This document shows positions 36,073 through 45,117 of a DNA stretch of 64,000 bases, one piece after another. Position numbers and translations under genes: made by a program. The stretch spans positions 48,265 through 112,264 of the forward strand of contig CAMASK010000001.1 of the NCBI GenBank assembly GCA_945860895.1. Direction: 5' to 3'. Origin of the DNA: Bacteriovorax stolpii. GTDB taxonomy: Bacteria; Bdellovibrionota; Bacteriovoracia; Bacteriovoracales; Bacteriovoracaceae. Position 1 is the stretch's first letter. The number at the start of each line of letters is the position of its first letter. The notes beneath the pieces were generated by a model. It was given only the letters and a program-made list of their open reading frames with translations, was not told the DNA's origin and did not search any database.

Positions 36073-37298
36073 GTGATCTTTCCCTCAAACCAACTGACTA
36101 GTTTTTCTCCTATGTCTTTTTTACTTAAATGCATGGGACCGGTAATTTTATTCATTTCAATAAAATAATAATCGCCATCAGAATTTTGGAAGCCTTCAAT
36201 TTTTAATGATCCAATCAAACCATTGGCCACTTTGTTACCAATCATTAAATCAACCGGCTTCCGGTTCATTTTTTCCTGAAAGACTTCTTTAGTCGTTTCA
36301 GTTTCAGCTGCAAAGCTGACAACTTTTTGAGAACTTTTTTTAATTTTCAACACTTCCTGCAAAATATCCGGAGCTTGATGAAAGCTCAAACTTGATCCGA
36401 TTTTTTCTTTTTTAATTTTTTCAGGGGCGACATCAAATTCGATATCTGCGATCGCACCAGTTGAAATATAAAGATCTGCCTGGGGAAAGAATTTAATGGC
36501 CGCCTCTTTCATCAAAGAAGAGGTTGGAGTTCTTACCAGTTCAAAATTCATGTGACCTGAGAGATTATCCACATCATTCGTACACTCGTGACCGGCCAGC
36601 ACGGTGACTTTGTAGCCTTGTTTTAAAAAAGCCTTTGCCACGGCGAGCCCCATTCTTCCACTGGAAGGATTTGTTAAAAAACGAACCGGATCCAGAGGAG
36701 ATGCTGTCGCACCAGCAGTCACAACAACATGCTTATTTTGATTTTTTGTCGGATCAACCGTTTCAATTAAATCAATCACGGCGTTTGTTTCAGGAAATTT
36801 TCCCGCACCAATGTCGCCGCAGGCAAGAAGACCTGAAATGGGATTAATAATACTAATATGAGATTGTTCTGATAATTCTTTTACATGTTTTTGAATGCGA
36901 GGCTGTTTCCACATTTGAGTGTTCATTGCTGGAAACATCAGGACTGGTTTATTTCCCAGTGCTAGAAACAAACTGCCCAAGAGGTCATTATTAAGACCCA
37001 AATTTAAACGGCCAAGGGTATTCGCACTCAAGGGAGCGACAATTAACTTATCCGCCCATTTAGCAAGTTCAATATGAAGAACAGTTTGTTTATGAGATAG
37101 ATATTCAGGCTTAAAATCATCACCAGGAAGATATACAGCATCTACTCCTAGATATTTAAAAGTCTCTGCCTTAATAAATTCCAGTGCCCCATTAGTCAGC
37201 ACCACTTTGACTTCGTGACCATTTTTTACGAGTCCACGGGCGACGTCATAGGCCTTATAGCTTGCAATTGATCCCGTTACTCCAAGAATGTATTTCAT
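36066..37298 (-). CDS. coaBC: Bifunctional phosphopantothenoylcysteine decarboxylase / phosphopantothenate-cysteine ligase
   Basis: A 410-residue CoaBC starting at ATG 37298, whose ATGA overlaps the coaX stop. The CoaC half has GVTGSIASYKAYD, the FMN/PPC site PAMNTQMW and the catalytic-Cys loop GLLACGDIGAGK. The CoaB half begins near VVTAGATASPLDPVRFLTN (with NPSSGRMG) and ends with a KVANGL-type segment. It makes 4'-phosphopantetheine from phosphopantothenate. Confidence 0.96.
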   Translation of the reverse strand: MKYILGVTGSIASYKAYDVARGLVKNGHEVKVVLTNGALEFIKAETFKYLGVDAVYLPGDDFKPEYLSHKQTVLHIELAKWADKLIVAPLSANTLGRLNLGLNNDLLGSLFLALGNKPVLMFPAMNTQMWKQPRIQKHVKELSEQSHISIINPISGLLACGDIGAGKFPETNAVIDLIETVDPTKNQNKHVVVTAGATASPLDPVRFLTNPSSGRMGLAVAKAFLKQGYKVTVLAGHECTNDVDNLSGHMNFELVRTPTSSLMKEAAIKFFPQADLYISTGAIADIEFDVAPEKIKKEKIGSSLSFHQAPDILQEVLKIKKSSQKVVSFAAETETTKEVFQEKMNRKPVDLMIGNKVANGLIGSLKIEGFQNSDGDYYFIEMNKITGPMHLSKKDIGEKLVSWFEGKITW

Positions 37299-38035
37299 AG
37301 TGGCTCTATTTGTGTCGTGATCCAAAAATGTAGCGAGGAGTGTATCAAGTTCGGGTCTGACTGGACACTTACACTTAGGGCAAGATCATCAAAAATCTTC
37401 TTCCAAAGGGCATATTTCCCTCCAGTAATGAGAACTGTTTGGACTTTATGCTCCTGAATGAGCTTTTGAGCTAACGCAGCAAAGCCAGAATAGCTGTCAC
37501 GCATAGCTTCACTGGTGCTCTTAGGGAGAGCGAAGGAAATATTTTGATCAAGTCCTACGGCCTTTAATTGCTCACCTTTTTCAAAGGTTGATAGATAAGT
37601 TTCAATTCCCGGAATGATATAGCCACCTTGAAAACCGGAAGTTGTAATCACATCCATGGTTAAAAAAGTACCAGCATCAATGAGTAAAATATTTTCTTTA
37701 ATTTTTTTGAAAGCATAGAAGGCTTGGATCAATCGATCTTCACCCAAAGTGTTAGCATAGTGAACGGGCATACCTGCAAATTTAGTTCCTCGCCAGTACT
37801 CTTTCACTCGCGTGAGAAAAAAACCTTGATGCTGTAAGGGCTCAAGCTCTTCTTCCCGAGCTTTCACTTCACATACGACCATACTGGAATTATCCGGAGT
37901 CATTTGCAGCTGATCCAGATAAAGAGAAAGTTCTTTAAACGGCACAACCTTAATTAGTTGCCACTCCTGATGTTTTTGAAATAGTCCAGCATGAGGATTT
38001 GTGTTTCCAAAATCTATGGTGATCAGTCCTTGCAT
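37295..38035 (-). CDS. coaX: Type III pantothenate kinase
   Basis: A 246-residue CoaX (ASKHA fold). Motifs are IDFGNTNPHAG (phosphate 1), GEDRLIQAFYA, LLIDAGTFLTMDVI and GGYIIPGIETYLSTF. It phosphorylates pantothenate to start CoA synthesis and, unlike CoaA, is not feedback-inhibited by CoA. ATG 38035 overlaps panB's stop as TGATG; a GTG one codon earlier is possible. Confidence 0.94.
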   Translation of the reverse strand: MQGLITIDFGNTNPHAGLFQKHQEWQLIKVVPFKELSLYLDQLQMTPDNSSMVVCEVKAREEELEPLQHQGFFLTRVKEYWRGTKFAGMPVHYANTLGEDRLIQAFYAFKKIKENILLIDAGTFLTMDVITTSGFQGGYIIPGIETYLSTFEKGEQLKAVGLDQNISFALPKSTSEAMRDSYSGFAALAQKLIQEHKVQTVLITGGKYALWKKIFDDLALSVSVQSDPNLIHSSLHFWITTQIEPL

Positions 38036-38796
38036 CACTTCCTCTGATTATTTAGATACCCGTTCACGAGATCTTTTTTTACCTGATAAAGATCCGCTAA
38101 GGGAGTACAAAATTTAGGTGGTGTATTCGGTCCAAGTTTTAAAAGATCATTGATCACTAAAACCTGGCCGTCAGTTTTTTTACCTGAACCAATTCCAATT
38201 GTTGGAATGGAAAGCGCATTGGAAATTTCTATGGCAAGATTTTCTTCCACCATTTCAAGTACGACTGAAAATGCACCCGCCGCTTCAAGAGCTTTGGCTT
38301 CTTTCATCAGGCGCTCAGCCGAGTTTTCAGTTTTTCCATGAGTATAATACCCACCTAATTGATGAACCGATTGTGGTGTCAAACCAATGTGACCCATGAC
38401 TGGAATGCCGGTCTGGGTAAGTCGCTCAATCAGTTTTAATTGGTAGGGGAAAGCTCCCTCAAGCTTGATCGCCTCAGCTCGGGTTTTTTGAAAAAGTTTA
38501 GTGGCCGAGTGAATTCCCTGTGCAATTGTGGAGTAACTTCCAAAAGGCATATCCACGATTAAAAATTTATCAGGAGCTCCACGACGAACGGCCGAAGAAA
38601 ATATTTCCATCTCAGTCAGACTCACTTCAATAGTCGTTTCATAACCGAGCATCACATTGCCTAAACTATCTCCTACCAAAATCATATCGAGATCAGTTTC
38701 ATTCAGCATTCTGGCCGTCTGATAATCATAGCAAGTCAGGATCTGAAGATTTTTTTGTTTGGATTTTCGAATGTCCCGCAGATTCAGCTTTTTCAT
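38035..38796 (-). CDS. panB: 3-methyl-2-oxobutanoate hydroxymethyltransferase
   Basis: A 253-residue PanB. Conserved LTCYDYQTARMLNE, VGDSLGNVMLGY, VDMPFGSY, KLEGAFPY and GHIGLTPQSVHQLGG are all visible. It makes ketopantoate from ketoisovalerate and methylene-THF. Its start overlaps the KARI-like gene's stop by 4 bp (ATGA). Confidence 0.97.
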   Translation of the reverse strand: MKKLNLRDIRKSKQKNLQILTCYDYQTARMLNETDLDMILVGDSLGNVMLGYETTIEVSLTEMEIFSSAVRRGAPDKFLIVDMPFGSYSTIAQGIHSATKLFQKTRAEAIKLEGAFPYQLKLIERLTQTGIPVMGHIGLTPQSVHQLGGYYTHGKTENSAERLMKEAKALEAAGAFSVVLEMVEENLAIEISNALSIPTIGIGSGKKTDGQVLVINDLLKLGPNTPPKFCTPLADLYQVKKDLVNGYLNNQRK

Positions 38797-39725
38797 TTAA
38801 TACTCTTTGAATTTATGTCGTTAAAAGTTTTCATCAATGGAGATGAAGCCCAACGATTACGAATAGTTTTTCTAAGGTCTTCTACATTGGTATTTTCAAG
38901 CTCTTCGTTAAATTTATTTGACTGAATTTCACTTAATAAATTTTCAAGATTTGAGTTAAAATCTTTAGTCATAAGTCGCTGATAGCCTTTTTCTGAGCCA
39001 ACTAGGGCATTGGGACTTATTAGATCATAAAATCCCTCCGGTCCTTTATCCACCATGGCATTCACCACAAGTTTCAATTCATGCCAGCATTCAAAGTAGG
39101 CGAGCTCCGGTTCAATGCCTTTCTCAACTAAATGGCGAAACATTTCTCCCGCCGTGTAAGGAATTAAAGAGCACAATAGGCCTTGTTCAGAATATAAATC
39201 CGCTTGAGTTTCATGCTCGAAAGTCGTTTTAAAAATTCCCATGTTAATTCCCAAAGCTGCAGACATCTTGTCTAGCCACTTCTGATAGCTCGAAGTATCT
39301 CCTGAAACATGCTCAAGAGAATACACCGCACCTAGTTTACCTTTGAGTAAATACTGATTGCGGATTTCAGAACCAATCGCCTTCACAGCAAAAAGAATAT
39401 GTTTTAGATGCGGGAAATGAGTTTGAAATTTATTCTGAAGAAGTGAAAAACCATGATTATAAAGAATCAGTGAACCTTCCTGAAACATATGACCATAGTT
39501 GGTCATGAACAAGTGATGAGTGCTATCCGGGGTTAGTAAAACAAACGCGCGATCTTCAAAAAAAGCCTCGCTGCCGATCTCAACCGGCTCCATTCCAAGC
39601 TTCACCACTTTATCAAAGGAGGCAGAGTCCGGCTGCAGGGCCACACGAATAGGAAAGCCTGAATCTTGTAGGTTTTGAGACCAGGCCTGAGCTTGATTTC
39701 CAAAACCTATGATGGTTAGACGCAT
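38793..39725 (-). CDS. Divergent ketol-acid reductoisomerase-like protein (probable ketopantoate reductase)
   Basis: A 310-residue KARI-family protein heading the pan operon; ATG 39725 (or the adjacent 39728) is the start. It has the NAD(P)-binding IIGFGNQAQAW (residues 5-15), HGF (91-93) and LFAVKAIGSE with the conserved Lys 115. The KARI metal ligands are D176 and E180 in QADLYSEQ and E212 and E216 in YFECWHELK. The segment after these (LISPNALVGSEKG) departs from the usual S-x-T-A-x-Y-G active-site serine loop. The operon lacks panE, and KARI is known to reduce ketopantoate in some bacteria, so this is probably the dedicated ketopantoate reductase. Confidence 0.85.
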   Translation of the reverse strand: MRLTIIGFGNQAQAWSQNLQDSGFPIRVALQPDSASFDKVVKLGMEPVEIGSEAFFEDRAFVLLTPDSTHHLFMTNYGHMFQEGSLILYNHGFSLLQNKFQTHFPHLKHILFAVKAIGSEIRNQYLLKGKLGAVYSLEHVSGDTSSYQKWLDKMSAALGINMGIFKTTFEHETQADLYSEQGLLCSLIPYTAGEMFRHLVEKGIEPELAYFECWHELKLVVNAMVDKGPEGFYDLISPNALVGSEKGYQRLMTKDFNSNLENLLSEIQSNKFNEELENTNVEDLRKTIRNRWASSPLMKTFNDINSKSIK

Positions 39726-39765
39726 CATAAAAAGTAGTAGTTTGAAACTCCCCGCCAAAGCTATC

Positions 39766-40602
39766 ATGATTGGGAAAGACAAGCCAAGTTTTAAGGGGTC
39801 AAAAGTGTCCGAAAGCATCAATCGCGCCTTCATGTATGGTGAATCCGTTTTCACTACCTTGCGAATGATAAATGGGCATCTTTTAGACTGGAATTACCAT
39901 TTCGATCGACTAAAAAAAGGCGTGGATTTTGTCTATGGGCCTTTCACTGGGGATGAAGAGATTGCTCTTTTAAAAAATCGACTTGAATCTCGGATTTTTA
40001 ACGAATCTGGGGACAAGGTCATTAGGCTAACGGTCTACCGCGAGCAAGACCGGGGGCTTTTGCCGACTGGTCTTATTTCAGTCAATGATCTTAAAATTCA
40101 TCTCTCACAGACTACCTATGATGTGTCTCGGTTTGAAGGTAAAATGGTGAAGCTCAGGACTTGTTCAGCGCCTCAAAAACCGCATTGGTGGCCTTCATTT
40201 TTAAAGGCTGGTAATTATCTTGAAATAATTCTTGCTCAAAAGAATTTCATGAAACCTGGTGATGATGATGTTTTATTTTTAACCAAACATGACACAGTAA
40301 CCGAATCCAGTGCCGCTAATATTTTTATTATTCGTCATAATAAACTTTATACCGCACCATTAGGACCAAGTGTACTTGATGGAGTTATGCGAAGAAAAGT
40401 GATTGAAAAGGCCAGTTTTGTCTTTGATCATTTTGAAGAGTCCGAAACCTCATTAGAACAGTTGTATAAAGCTGATGCAGTATTTGGCACAAATTCTGTT
40501 CGGGGGCCTTTTCTTGTTGATCGGATAGATGATCATGAAATATTCTATACCAAGGATTTTTTATATAAATTTGAAGCCTTAAGGCAGAGAGTCTTTAGAT
40601 GA
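39766..40602 (+). CDS. Class IV aminotransferase (aminodeoxychorismate lyase/BCAT family)
   Basis: A 278-residue PLP enzyme from ATG 39766 (the longer 39709 frame overlaps the divergent gene; start uncertain as no RBS is clear). Features are MYGESVFTTLRMINGHLLDW near the N-terminus, the PLP Lys in FLKAGNYLEIILA and the cofactor loop VTESSAANIFII, then GPSVLDGVMRRKV. The G-E-S-V-F-T-T-L-R start is closest to PabC-type lyases, which yield 4-aminobenzoate for folate. Branched-chain aminotransferase activity is possible, in keeping with the ketoisovalerate genes opposite. It overlaps yacG by 4 bp. Confidence 0.85.
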   Translation: MIGKDKPSFKGSKVSESINRAFMYGESVFTTLRMINGHLLDWNYHFDRLKKGVDFVYGPFTGDEEIALLKNRLESRIFNESGDKVIRLTVYREQDRGLLPTGLISVNDLKIHLSQTTYDVSRFEGKMVKLRTCSAPQKPHWWPSFLKAGNYLEIILAQKNFMKPGDDDVLFLTKHDTVTESSAANIFIIRHNKLYTAPLGPSVLDGVMRRKVIEKASFVFDHFEESETSLEQLYKADAVFGTNSVRGPFLVDRIDDHEIFYTKDFLYKFEALRQRVFR

Positions 40603-40865
40603 AATTTTTAGAAGTTATTTGTCCCAATTGCAAAAAAAAGTTCAATTACTACTCATCGGAGTTTAGACCTTTTTGTACCGAAAGATGCCGATTAATAGAT
40701 CTTGGTCAGTGGTTAAATGAGTCTTATACTGTTCCAGTCACTAAATTAAGCCAGGAAGAGGCTGAACAACTAGAGCAGATAATTCATGAAAAAATCGAAA
40801 GCGAAAACAACAAACAAAACCACAATAAAAACAAAGAAGACGACGAAGACGATTTCTCTTACTAA
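40599..40865 (+). CDS. yacG: YacG-like zinc-binding DNA gyrase inhibitor
   Basis: An 88-residue protein with the YacG zinc site: CPNCKKKF and FCTERCRLIDLGQWLNE. YacG binds GyrB and inhibits gyrase in E. coli. The C-terminal ~25 residues are Asn/Lys/Asp/Glu-rich. That end overlaps the next gene's start by 80 nt in another frame. Confidence 0.9.
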   Translation: MKFLEVICPNCKKKFNYYSSEFRPFCTERCRLIDLGQWLNESYTVPVTKLSQEEAEQLEQIIHEKIESENNKQNHNKNKEDDEDDFSY

Positions 40866-41670
40866 GGTTTTGGATGAAATGATTGAGTGGGCCTTTGAAT
40901 GCGGCACTATTCTCAACGATCATCTGGTGAAATCCTACACTCAGCCAATTAAAGTTTTTGATAAAGGCAAGCAAGGTCTTGCCACTGAAGCTGATCTTTT
41001 ATCTGAAGCTTTCGTCATAAAGAAAATCCGTGAAAATTATCCTGATCACGGCATTCTCTCTGAAGAAGATGCTTTCGCCCGCGAATTGAAAATAAAAGGG
41101 GCTAAAGCTGACCAGTACTTATGGTTGATCGATCCTTTAGATGGGACAAATAATTTTTATAATAAACTTCCTTTTTTTTGTGTCAGCTTGGCCCTGAACA
41201 GGGGCAATGAAACATTGGTAGGTGTCGTTTACAATCCGGTTAATTGCGAACTTTTTTATGCCATCAAAGGTAGAGGTGCCTTTCTTTATCGCTTGATTGG
41301 CAAAAAAGAGGTTCGCTTGCGACTTGAAGCTGGCAAAAATAAAAAACCAATAAATGAAGCTCTCTTGTCAGCTAATCTATCCAGTAAACGAGTTGAAAAG
41401 GATTTACTCAAGAAATTTCCACAGGTTAGGGCTATGCGCAGACTCGGAAGTGCTGCTTTAGAAATGAGTTATGTGGCCGCCGGAATGTTGGATGCTTATT
41501 GGGAATACAACTTACAGCCTTGGGATATGGCAGCAGCTGGACTGATTTGCAAAGAAGCTGGAGTAAAAATATCAACTGTAAAGGGTAACGACTATCATCC
41601 CTTCGCTTCTTCTGTGCTCACTACTCATCCAGCACTCTACGGGGAACTATTGTCCGTTCTAAACATCTGA
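40786..41670 (+). CDS. Inositol monophosphatase family protein
   Basis: A Mg-dependent phosphatase of up to 294 residues. The catalytic motifs are GILSEEDAF (Glu ligands), WLIDPLDGTNNFYNKLPFF (DPLDGTxNF) and LQPWDMAAAGLICKEAG (WDxAAG). Members hydrolyse inositol monophosphate, PAP or fructose-1,6-bisphosphate. With ATG 40786 it gets a ~25-residue Lys/Thr tail overlapping yacG; a start near TTG 40870 is possible instead. Confidence 0.9.
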   Translation: MKKSKAKTTNKTTIKTKKTTKTISLTKVLDEMIEWAFECGTILNDHLVKSYTQPIKVFDKGKQGLATEADLLSEAFVIKKIRENYPDHGILSEEDAFARELKIKGAKADQYLWLIDPLDGTNNFYNKLPFFCVSLALNRGNETLVGVVYNPVNCELFYAIKGRGAFLYRLIGKKEVRLRLEAGKNKKPINEALLSANLSSKRVEKDLLKKFPQVRAMRRLGSAALEMSYVAAGMLDAYWEYNLQPWDMAAAGLICKEAGVKISTVKGNDYHPFASSVLTTHPALYGELLSVLNI

Positions 41671-41679
41671 TCGATTACT

Positions 41680-41708
41680 TTGACAAGAATTACTATGGGT
41701 TAGATAAT
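41680..41708 (+). promoter_or_regulatory. Strong sigma-70-type promoter of the 41758 gene
   Basis: TTGACA (41680-41685), a 17-nt spacer and GATAAT (41703-41708) match the consensus in 11 of 12 bases. The next start codon, GTG 41758, is about 43 nt after the expected transcription start. Confidence 0.7.
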
Positions 41709-41757
41709 AAACGGACAGCATAAATTATGCTTGCTGAACTATATCCATGGAGGGGTT

Positions 41758-42726
41758 GTGTTCGATTCGCTTATTAATAATATGGATAGATTTTGGCTTG
41801 AGATTTTGGTTATCCAATTTGGCTTTCTTGTTATCCTTTCCACAATTTTTCTTTGGTTATGGTTTTCTAATCGAAGAAAATATCACAATTTAAAACATGC
41901 AATACCTGCTAACATTGTGAAAAGTTATTTAGATTCAATTATTCAAAATTCCACTTCACTTAAATCTCAACTATTTCGTGGTGGCGATCTTAATGTTGCT
42001 ATTCCTTCAGTCATGCCATTACAAAATTTATCGGGGGGCGAAGGTCTTGCCTTAAGTGGAGCGCCTTCAACTGCCCTCCTAGAAGAACTTAATCAGAAAA
42101 AAGCCACGATTGCGGCTCTTGAAGCTCAACTTTCATCTGCTCATTTATCCCAAAAAGAATTTGAAACAAAGTATGCAAACTTTAAACTAAGTTTGGCCAA
42201 TGCCGAGAAAAAAAATCAAGAACTTGAAAATCTGCTTACTCAAAATAGAGTGGGTGGCGATGAAAATTCAGCTCTTAAATCTGAGTTTACTATGGTTTAC
42301 AAAGAAAGAGATGAACTTCGTGATCGATTAAGAGAATTTGAAATCATTGCTGATGATCTGGCCAATTTAAAACGACTTCAGCAAGAAAATGAACAGTTAA
42401 AACGATCACTTGGAATGCAAGGTGATAAACTCGTTGTAACTCCTTTAGCATCCGCTGGAAAAAATCCATCTGCGCAAGTGGGTGATTTATTCGATGATCT
42501 CAATCAAACCTCAGGCCATGGTAAAGCACTGGAAAATTTTCTTAGTGAGCCTGCAAACAATGGAATCGATAATCCTGCAATTGAAGAAGCATCAATTAGA
42601 AATCCCGTTAAACAAGCTGTTGTCGTCGAAAAAGATGAGAGCATGAAGCCAGCCTCTGGAGGCGTTGGGAAATCTGAAAAAACACCTGAAGACCTATTGT
42701 CTGAATTTGAAAAAATGTTGGGGTAA
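41758..42726 (+). CDS. Membrane-anchored coiled-coil protein
   Basis: A 322-residue protein from GTG 41758 behind GGAGGGG; ATG 41782 is an alternative. An N-terminal transmembrane helix (LEILVIQFGFLVILSTIFLWLWF) precedes a ~60-residue linker, a long coiled coil (about residues 95-215, rich in heptads such as LEELNQKKATIAALEAQL), and a disordered acidic tail ending EDLLSEFEKMLG. Domain order resembles cell-division or polarity scaffolds, but no family is assigned. The HEAT-repeat gene follows 2 nt downstream. Confidence 0.75.
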   Translation: MFDSLINNMDRFWLEILVIQFGFLVILSTIFLWLWFSNRRKYHNLKHAIPANIVKSYLDSIIQNSTSLKSQLFRGGDLNVAIPSVMPLQNLSGGEGLALSGAPSTALLEELNQKKATIAALEAQLSSAHLSQKEFETKYANFKLSLANAEKKNQELENLLTQNRVGGDENSALKSEFTMVYKERDELRDRLREFEIIADDLANLKRLQQENEQLKRSLGMQGDKLVVTPLASAGKNPSAQVGDLFDDLNQTSGHGKALENFLSEPANNGIDNPAIEEASIRNPVKQAVVVEKDESMKPASGGVGKSEKTPEDLLSEFEKMLG

Positions 42727-42728
42727 AA

Positions 42729-43547
42729 ATGAAACTAGCTTGGACCATTACATTATGTGGACTTTTCTCTTTTAGGGCCCTGGCGTTTAATCAGGAAAAA
42801 CAAATCCAACTTTTAAAGAATCCAAAAAATAAAACCACAGTCGTTAAAGAAGATATTATTCCTCTTGAGCGCTTAGAAAACATGTTCACCATGGATGCCA
42901 AAACTCCAGGTTTAACGGCGATGCTTAAGCGACACTCCATGAAGCACCGTCAAAAAGCTGTACCAGTGCTAATCAAAGTGATGAAAGAAAGCAAATACCC
43001 TGAACAGAACCGTTGGTTGGCAACAATGCTACTCGCTCAAATCATGGGAAAAAAATCCGCTCCTTTTATCGCAAAATTCATCGATCATCCACATTGGATG
43101 ATGAGAGTTGCTTCACTTAAAGCATTACTTGGTTTGAAACAGCATGAATATCATGCTGTTTATTCGAAAGGACTTAAAGATCCTTCTTTGATTGTGCGAG
43201 TACAAGCTCTCGACAATATTTCAAAGATGAAAATTACTCATCTTGCTCCACAAGTTTGGAACATGATGTATGACCAGTCCAATTACAGTGGAAATGTTGG
43301 GAATCGTAAACGGACTTCAATTGTTAGAAGTATTATTCGTACAGTAGGGGATGTTCGTTTTACAAAAGCCAGCAAGCCACTGGCAAAACTTATTCAAAAA
43401 CCAAAGTATCAGGATTTGATCGAAGATCTTGATTACTCTCTTGAAAAAATAACTGGTGAAGTTTCTCCGAATTCTTCTGTAGAGGCGAGACGTAAATTCT
43501 GGTCCAACAAAATTAGTATGAGTCCTTCAGGAGCCAAAAAGTTATAG
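42729..43547 (+). CDS. Secreted HEAT-like repeat protein
   Basis: A 272-residue protein with a signal peptide (MKLAWTITLCGLFSFRALA). The body is all-helical with repeated ~30-residue helical pairs (for example RWLATMLLAQIMGKKSAPFIAKFI, WMMRVASLKALLGLK, IVRVQALDNISKMK) typical of HEAT/PBS-type repeats that bind protein partners. It is tightly coupled to the coiled-coil membrane gene before it. No catalytic motif. Confidence 0.82.
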   Translation: MKLAWTITLCGLFSFRALAFNQEKQIQLLKNPKNKTTVVKEDIIPLERLENMFTMDAKTPGLTAMLKRHSMKHRQKAVPVLIKVMKESKYPEQNRWLATMLLAQIMGKKSAPFIAKFIDHPHWMMRVASLKALLGLKQHEYHAVYSKGLKDPSLIVRVQALDNISKMKITHLAPQVWNMMYDQSNYSGNVGNRKRTSIVRSIIRTVGDVRFTKASKPLAKLIQKPKYQDLIEDLDYSLEKITGEVSPNSSVEARRKFWSNKISMSPSGAKKL

Positions 43548-43554
43548 AGAGTCG

Positions 43555-44076
43555 CTACAGTCCAGTATTCTCAAGCTGTTCTTTCTCCCGAGCCTTATCA
43601 ATTTCTTTTAACTTGTTATCAATAGCAATCAATCGTTCAATTCGGTAAAGCAAAGTTTTCTCAATAATCCCATCCGGAAAGACTTCTTTCCAACCCTGGA
43701 GAAAGTCTTGCTCTATTAGCTGACGTTTATAAATAGTAACTTTACTCACTTCTCTGGAGGCCCTGAATCCACGAACAACATTCACTACGATTTTGAATTT
43801 TGCAGCTTTAACAGCATCAGCCGATCCGAAGGAATCCGAAAAGTTTACTTCCAGAGTATTGTCCATCCAGCGAGTTTTGATGAAGCCGGCTTCCTGATTT
43901 TGTTGTGCAATATCATATTTGCGCATAACTTGTATGACGGCTTGCCATGTTTGATTATAGTCAGCCTTATAGATTTTGGTCGGAATATCAAGCTCTTCAG
44001 TCACCGCTCGGAACTTTTCGTAGTTCGCACAACCGCCTAATAGGGGCAATAAGAAGATTAAAAGATAAAATTTCAT
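43555..44076 (-). CDS. Outer membrane lipoprotein
   Basis: A 173-residue lipoprotein with lipobox LLGGC (Cys about residue 16). The mature domain reads YKADYNQTWQAVIQVMRKYDIA... EAGFIKTRWMD... SKVTIYKRQL, an alpha/beta pattern resembling BamC/NlpB-like domains. It ends in a charged helix. It is probably periplasmic and outer-membrane attached. It is convergent with the HEAT gene and divergent from kdsD. Confidence 0.82.
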   Translation of the reverse strand: MKFYLLIFLLPLLGGCANYEKFRAVTEELDIPTKIYKADYNQTWQAVIQVMRKYDIAQQNQEAGFIKTRWMDNTLEVNFSDSFGSADAVKAAKFKIVVNVVRGFRASREVSKVTIYKRQLIEQDFLQGWKEVFPDGIIEKTLLYRIERLIAIDNKLKEIDKAREKEQLENTGL

Positions 44077-44127
44077 TACTTTTATGTTATCAATGAAACA
44101 TATAAAAAGAAATCATTAGGACGAATC

Positions 44128-45117
44128 ATGGGCCATAAAAATCTCTTTACCCAAGTATTGACTTCAGAAGCCAAGGCGATTGAGCGGGCTGCACTGAATT
44201 TTACCGACAAAACAGCTGATCAATTGGTGGGCTTGTTTGAAGTTTTAATGACCACTGGTGGGAGTTTGGTGGTTTCTGGGGTAGGTAAATCTGGGCATAT
44301 TGGGACAAAAATTGCGTCGACTTTTTCGTCCTTGGGATTGCCTTCGTTCTTTTTACACCCAACAGAAGCTATGCATGGTGATTTAGGACGAGTTTCTAAA
44401 GTGGACGCTATTTTATTAATTTCGAAGTCTGGAACAACTGAAGAGTTGTTAAATCTTTTGCCTTATTTATCTATACCCAAAGAACGTATTATTGCATTAG
44501 TAGGAAAAGTGGAGTCCCCCATTGCAGAGAAATCTGGAATAGTTCTGGATGCCTCGGTTGAAAAAGAGGCATGCTTGAATGATCTTGCACCGACTACAAG
44601 TACGACTGTTGCCCTTGCATTGGGAGATGGAATGGCGGTGTTGTGGGAAAATATCGCAGGTGTTTCGAAAGAAAAATTTGCAACATTCCACCCTGCTGGT
44701 CTGCTTGGAAAATCCCTGACTTTAACTGTGAACCGTCTAATGATTCCGGCCAGTGAATGTCCACAAGTGGATGACAAAGCAACTTTGCAGGATGCAATTA
44801 TGGCCATGACTCAAAAACCAGTGGGAATGTGTGCCATTGTTAGCGATGGACTTGTAAAAGGAATTTTAGTCGAAGGTGATATTCGTCGTGCCTTTGCTAA
44901 GTCTTCTGATGCGATTCAGAAACCTATTGTTGAATTTATGAATACCAAACCTACGACATTGTTACCTACGATCTTAGCTTTTGAAGCTTTGAAAGTAATG
45001 GAGGATACCAATCGTCCGTTGAGTGTTTTACCAATTGTCACTAATGGAAAATTTGAAGGTGTGCTCCGCTTGCATGATCTTTTTAAAGCAGGTTTTCATT
45101 CTTCGCGTGCAAAGTAA
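44128..45117 (+). CDS. kdsD: Arabinose-5-phosphate isomerase (KdsD/KpsF/GutQ family)
   Basis: A 329-residue protein with an N-terminal SIS domain (VVSGVGKSGHIGTKIASTFSSLG, then HPTEAMHGDLGRV and LISKSGTTEELLNLLP) and two C-terminal CBS domains, nearly identical in length to E. coli KdsD. It converts ribulose-5-P to arabinose-5-P for Kdo synthesis. Its 3' end overlaps lnt by 35 bp in convergent orientation. Confidence 0.94.
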   Translation: MGHKNLFTQVLTSEAKAIERAALNFTDKTADQLVGLFEVLMTTGGSLVVSGVGKSGHIGTKIASTFSSLGLPSFFLHPTEAMHGDLGRVSKVDAILLISKSGTTEELLNLLPYLSIPKERIIALVGKVESPIAEKSGIVLDASVEKEACLNDLAPTTSTTVALALGDGMAVLWENIAGVSKEKFATFHPAGLLGKSLTLTVNRLMIPASECPQVDDKATLQDAIMAMTQKPVGMCAIVSDGLVKGILVEGDIRRAFAKSSDAIQKPIVEFMNTKPTTLLPTILAFEALKVMEDTNRPLSVLPIVTNGKFEGVLRLHDLFKAGFHSSRAK

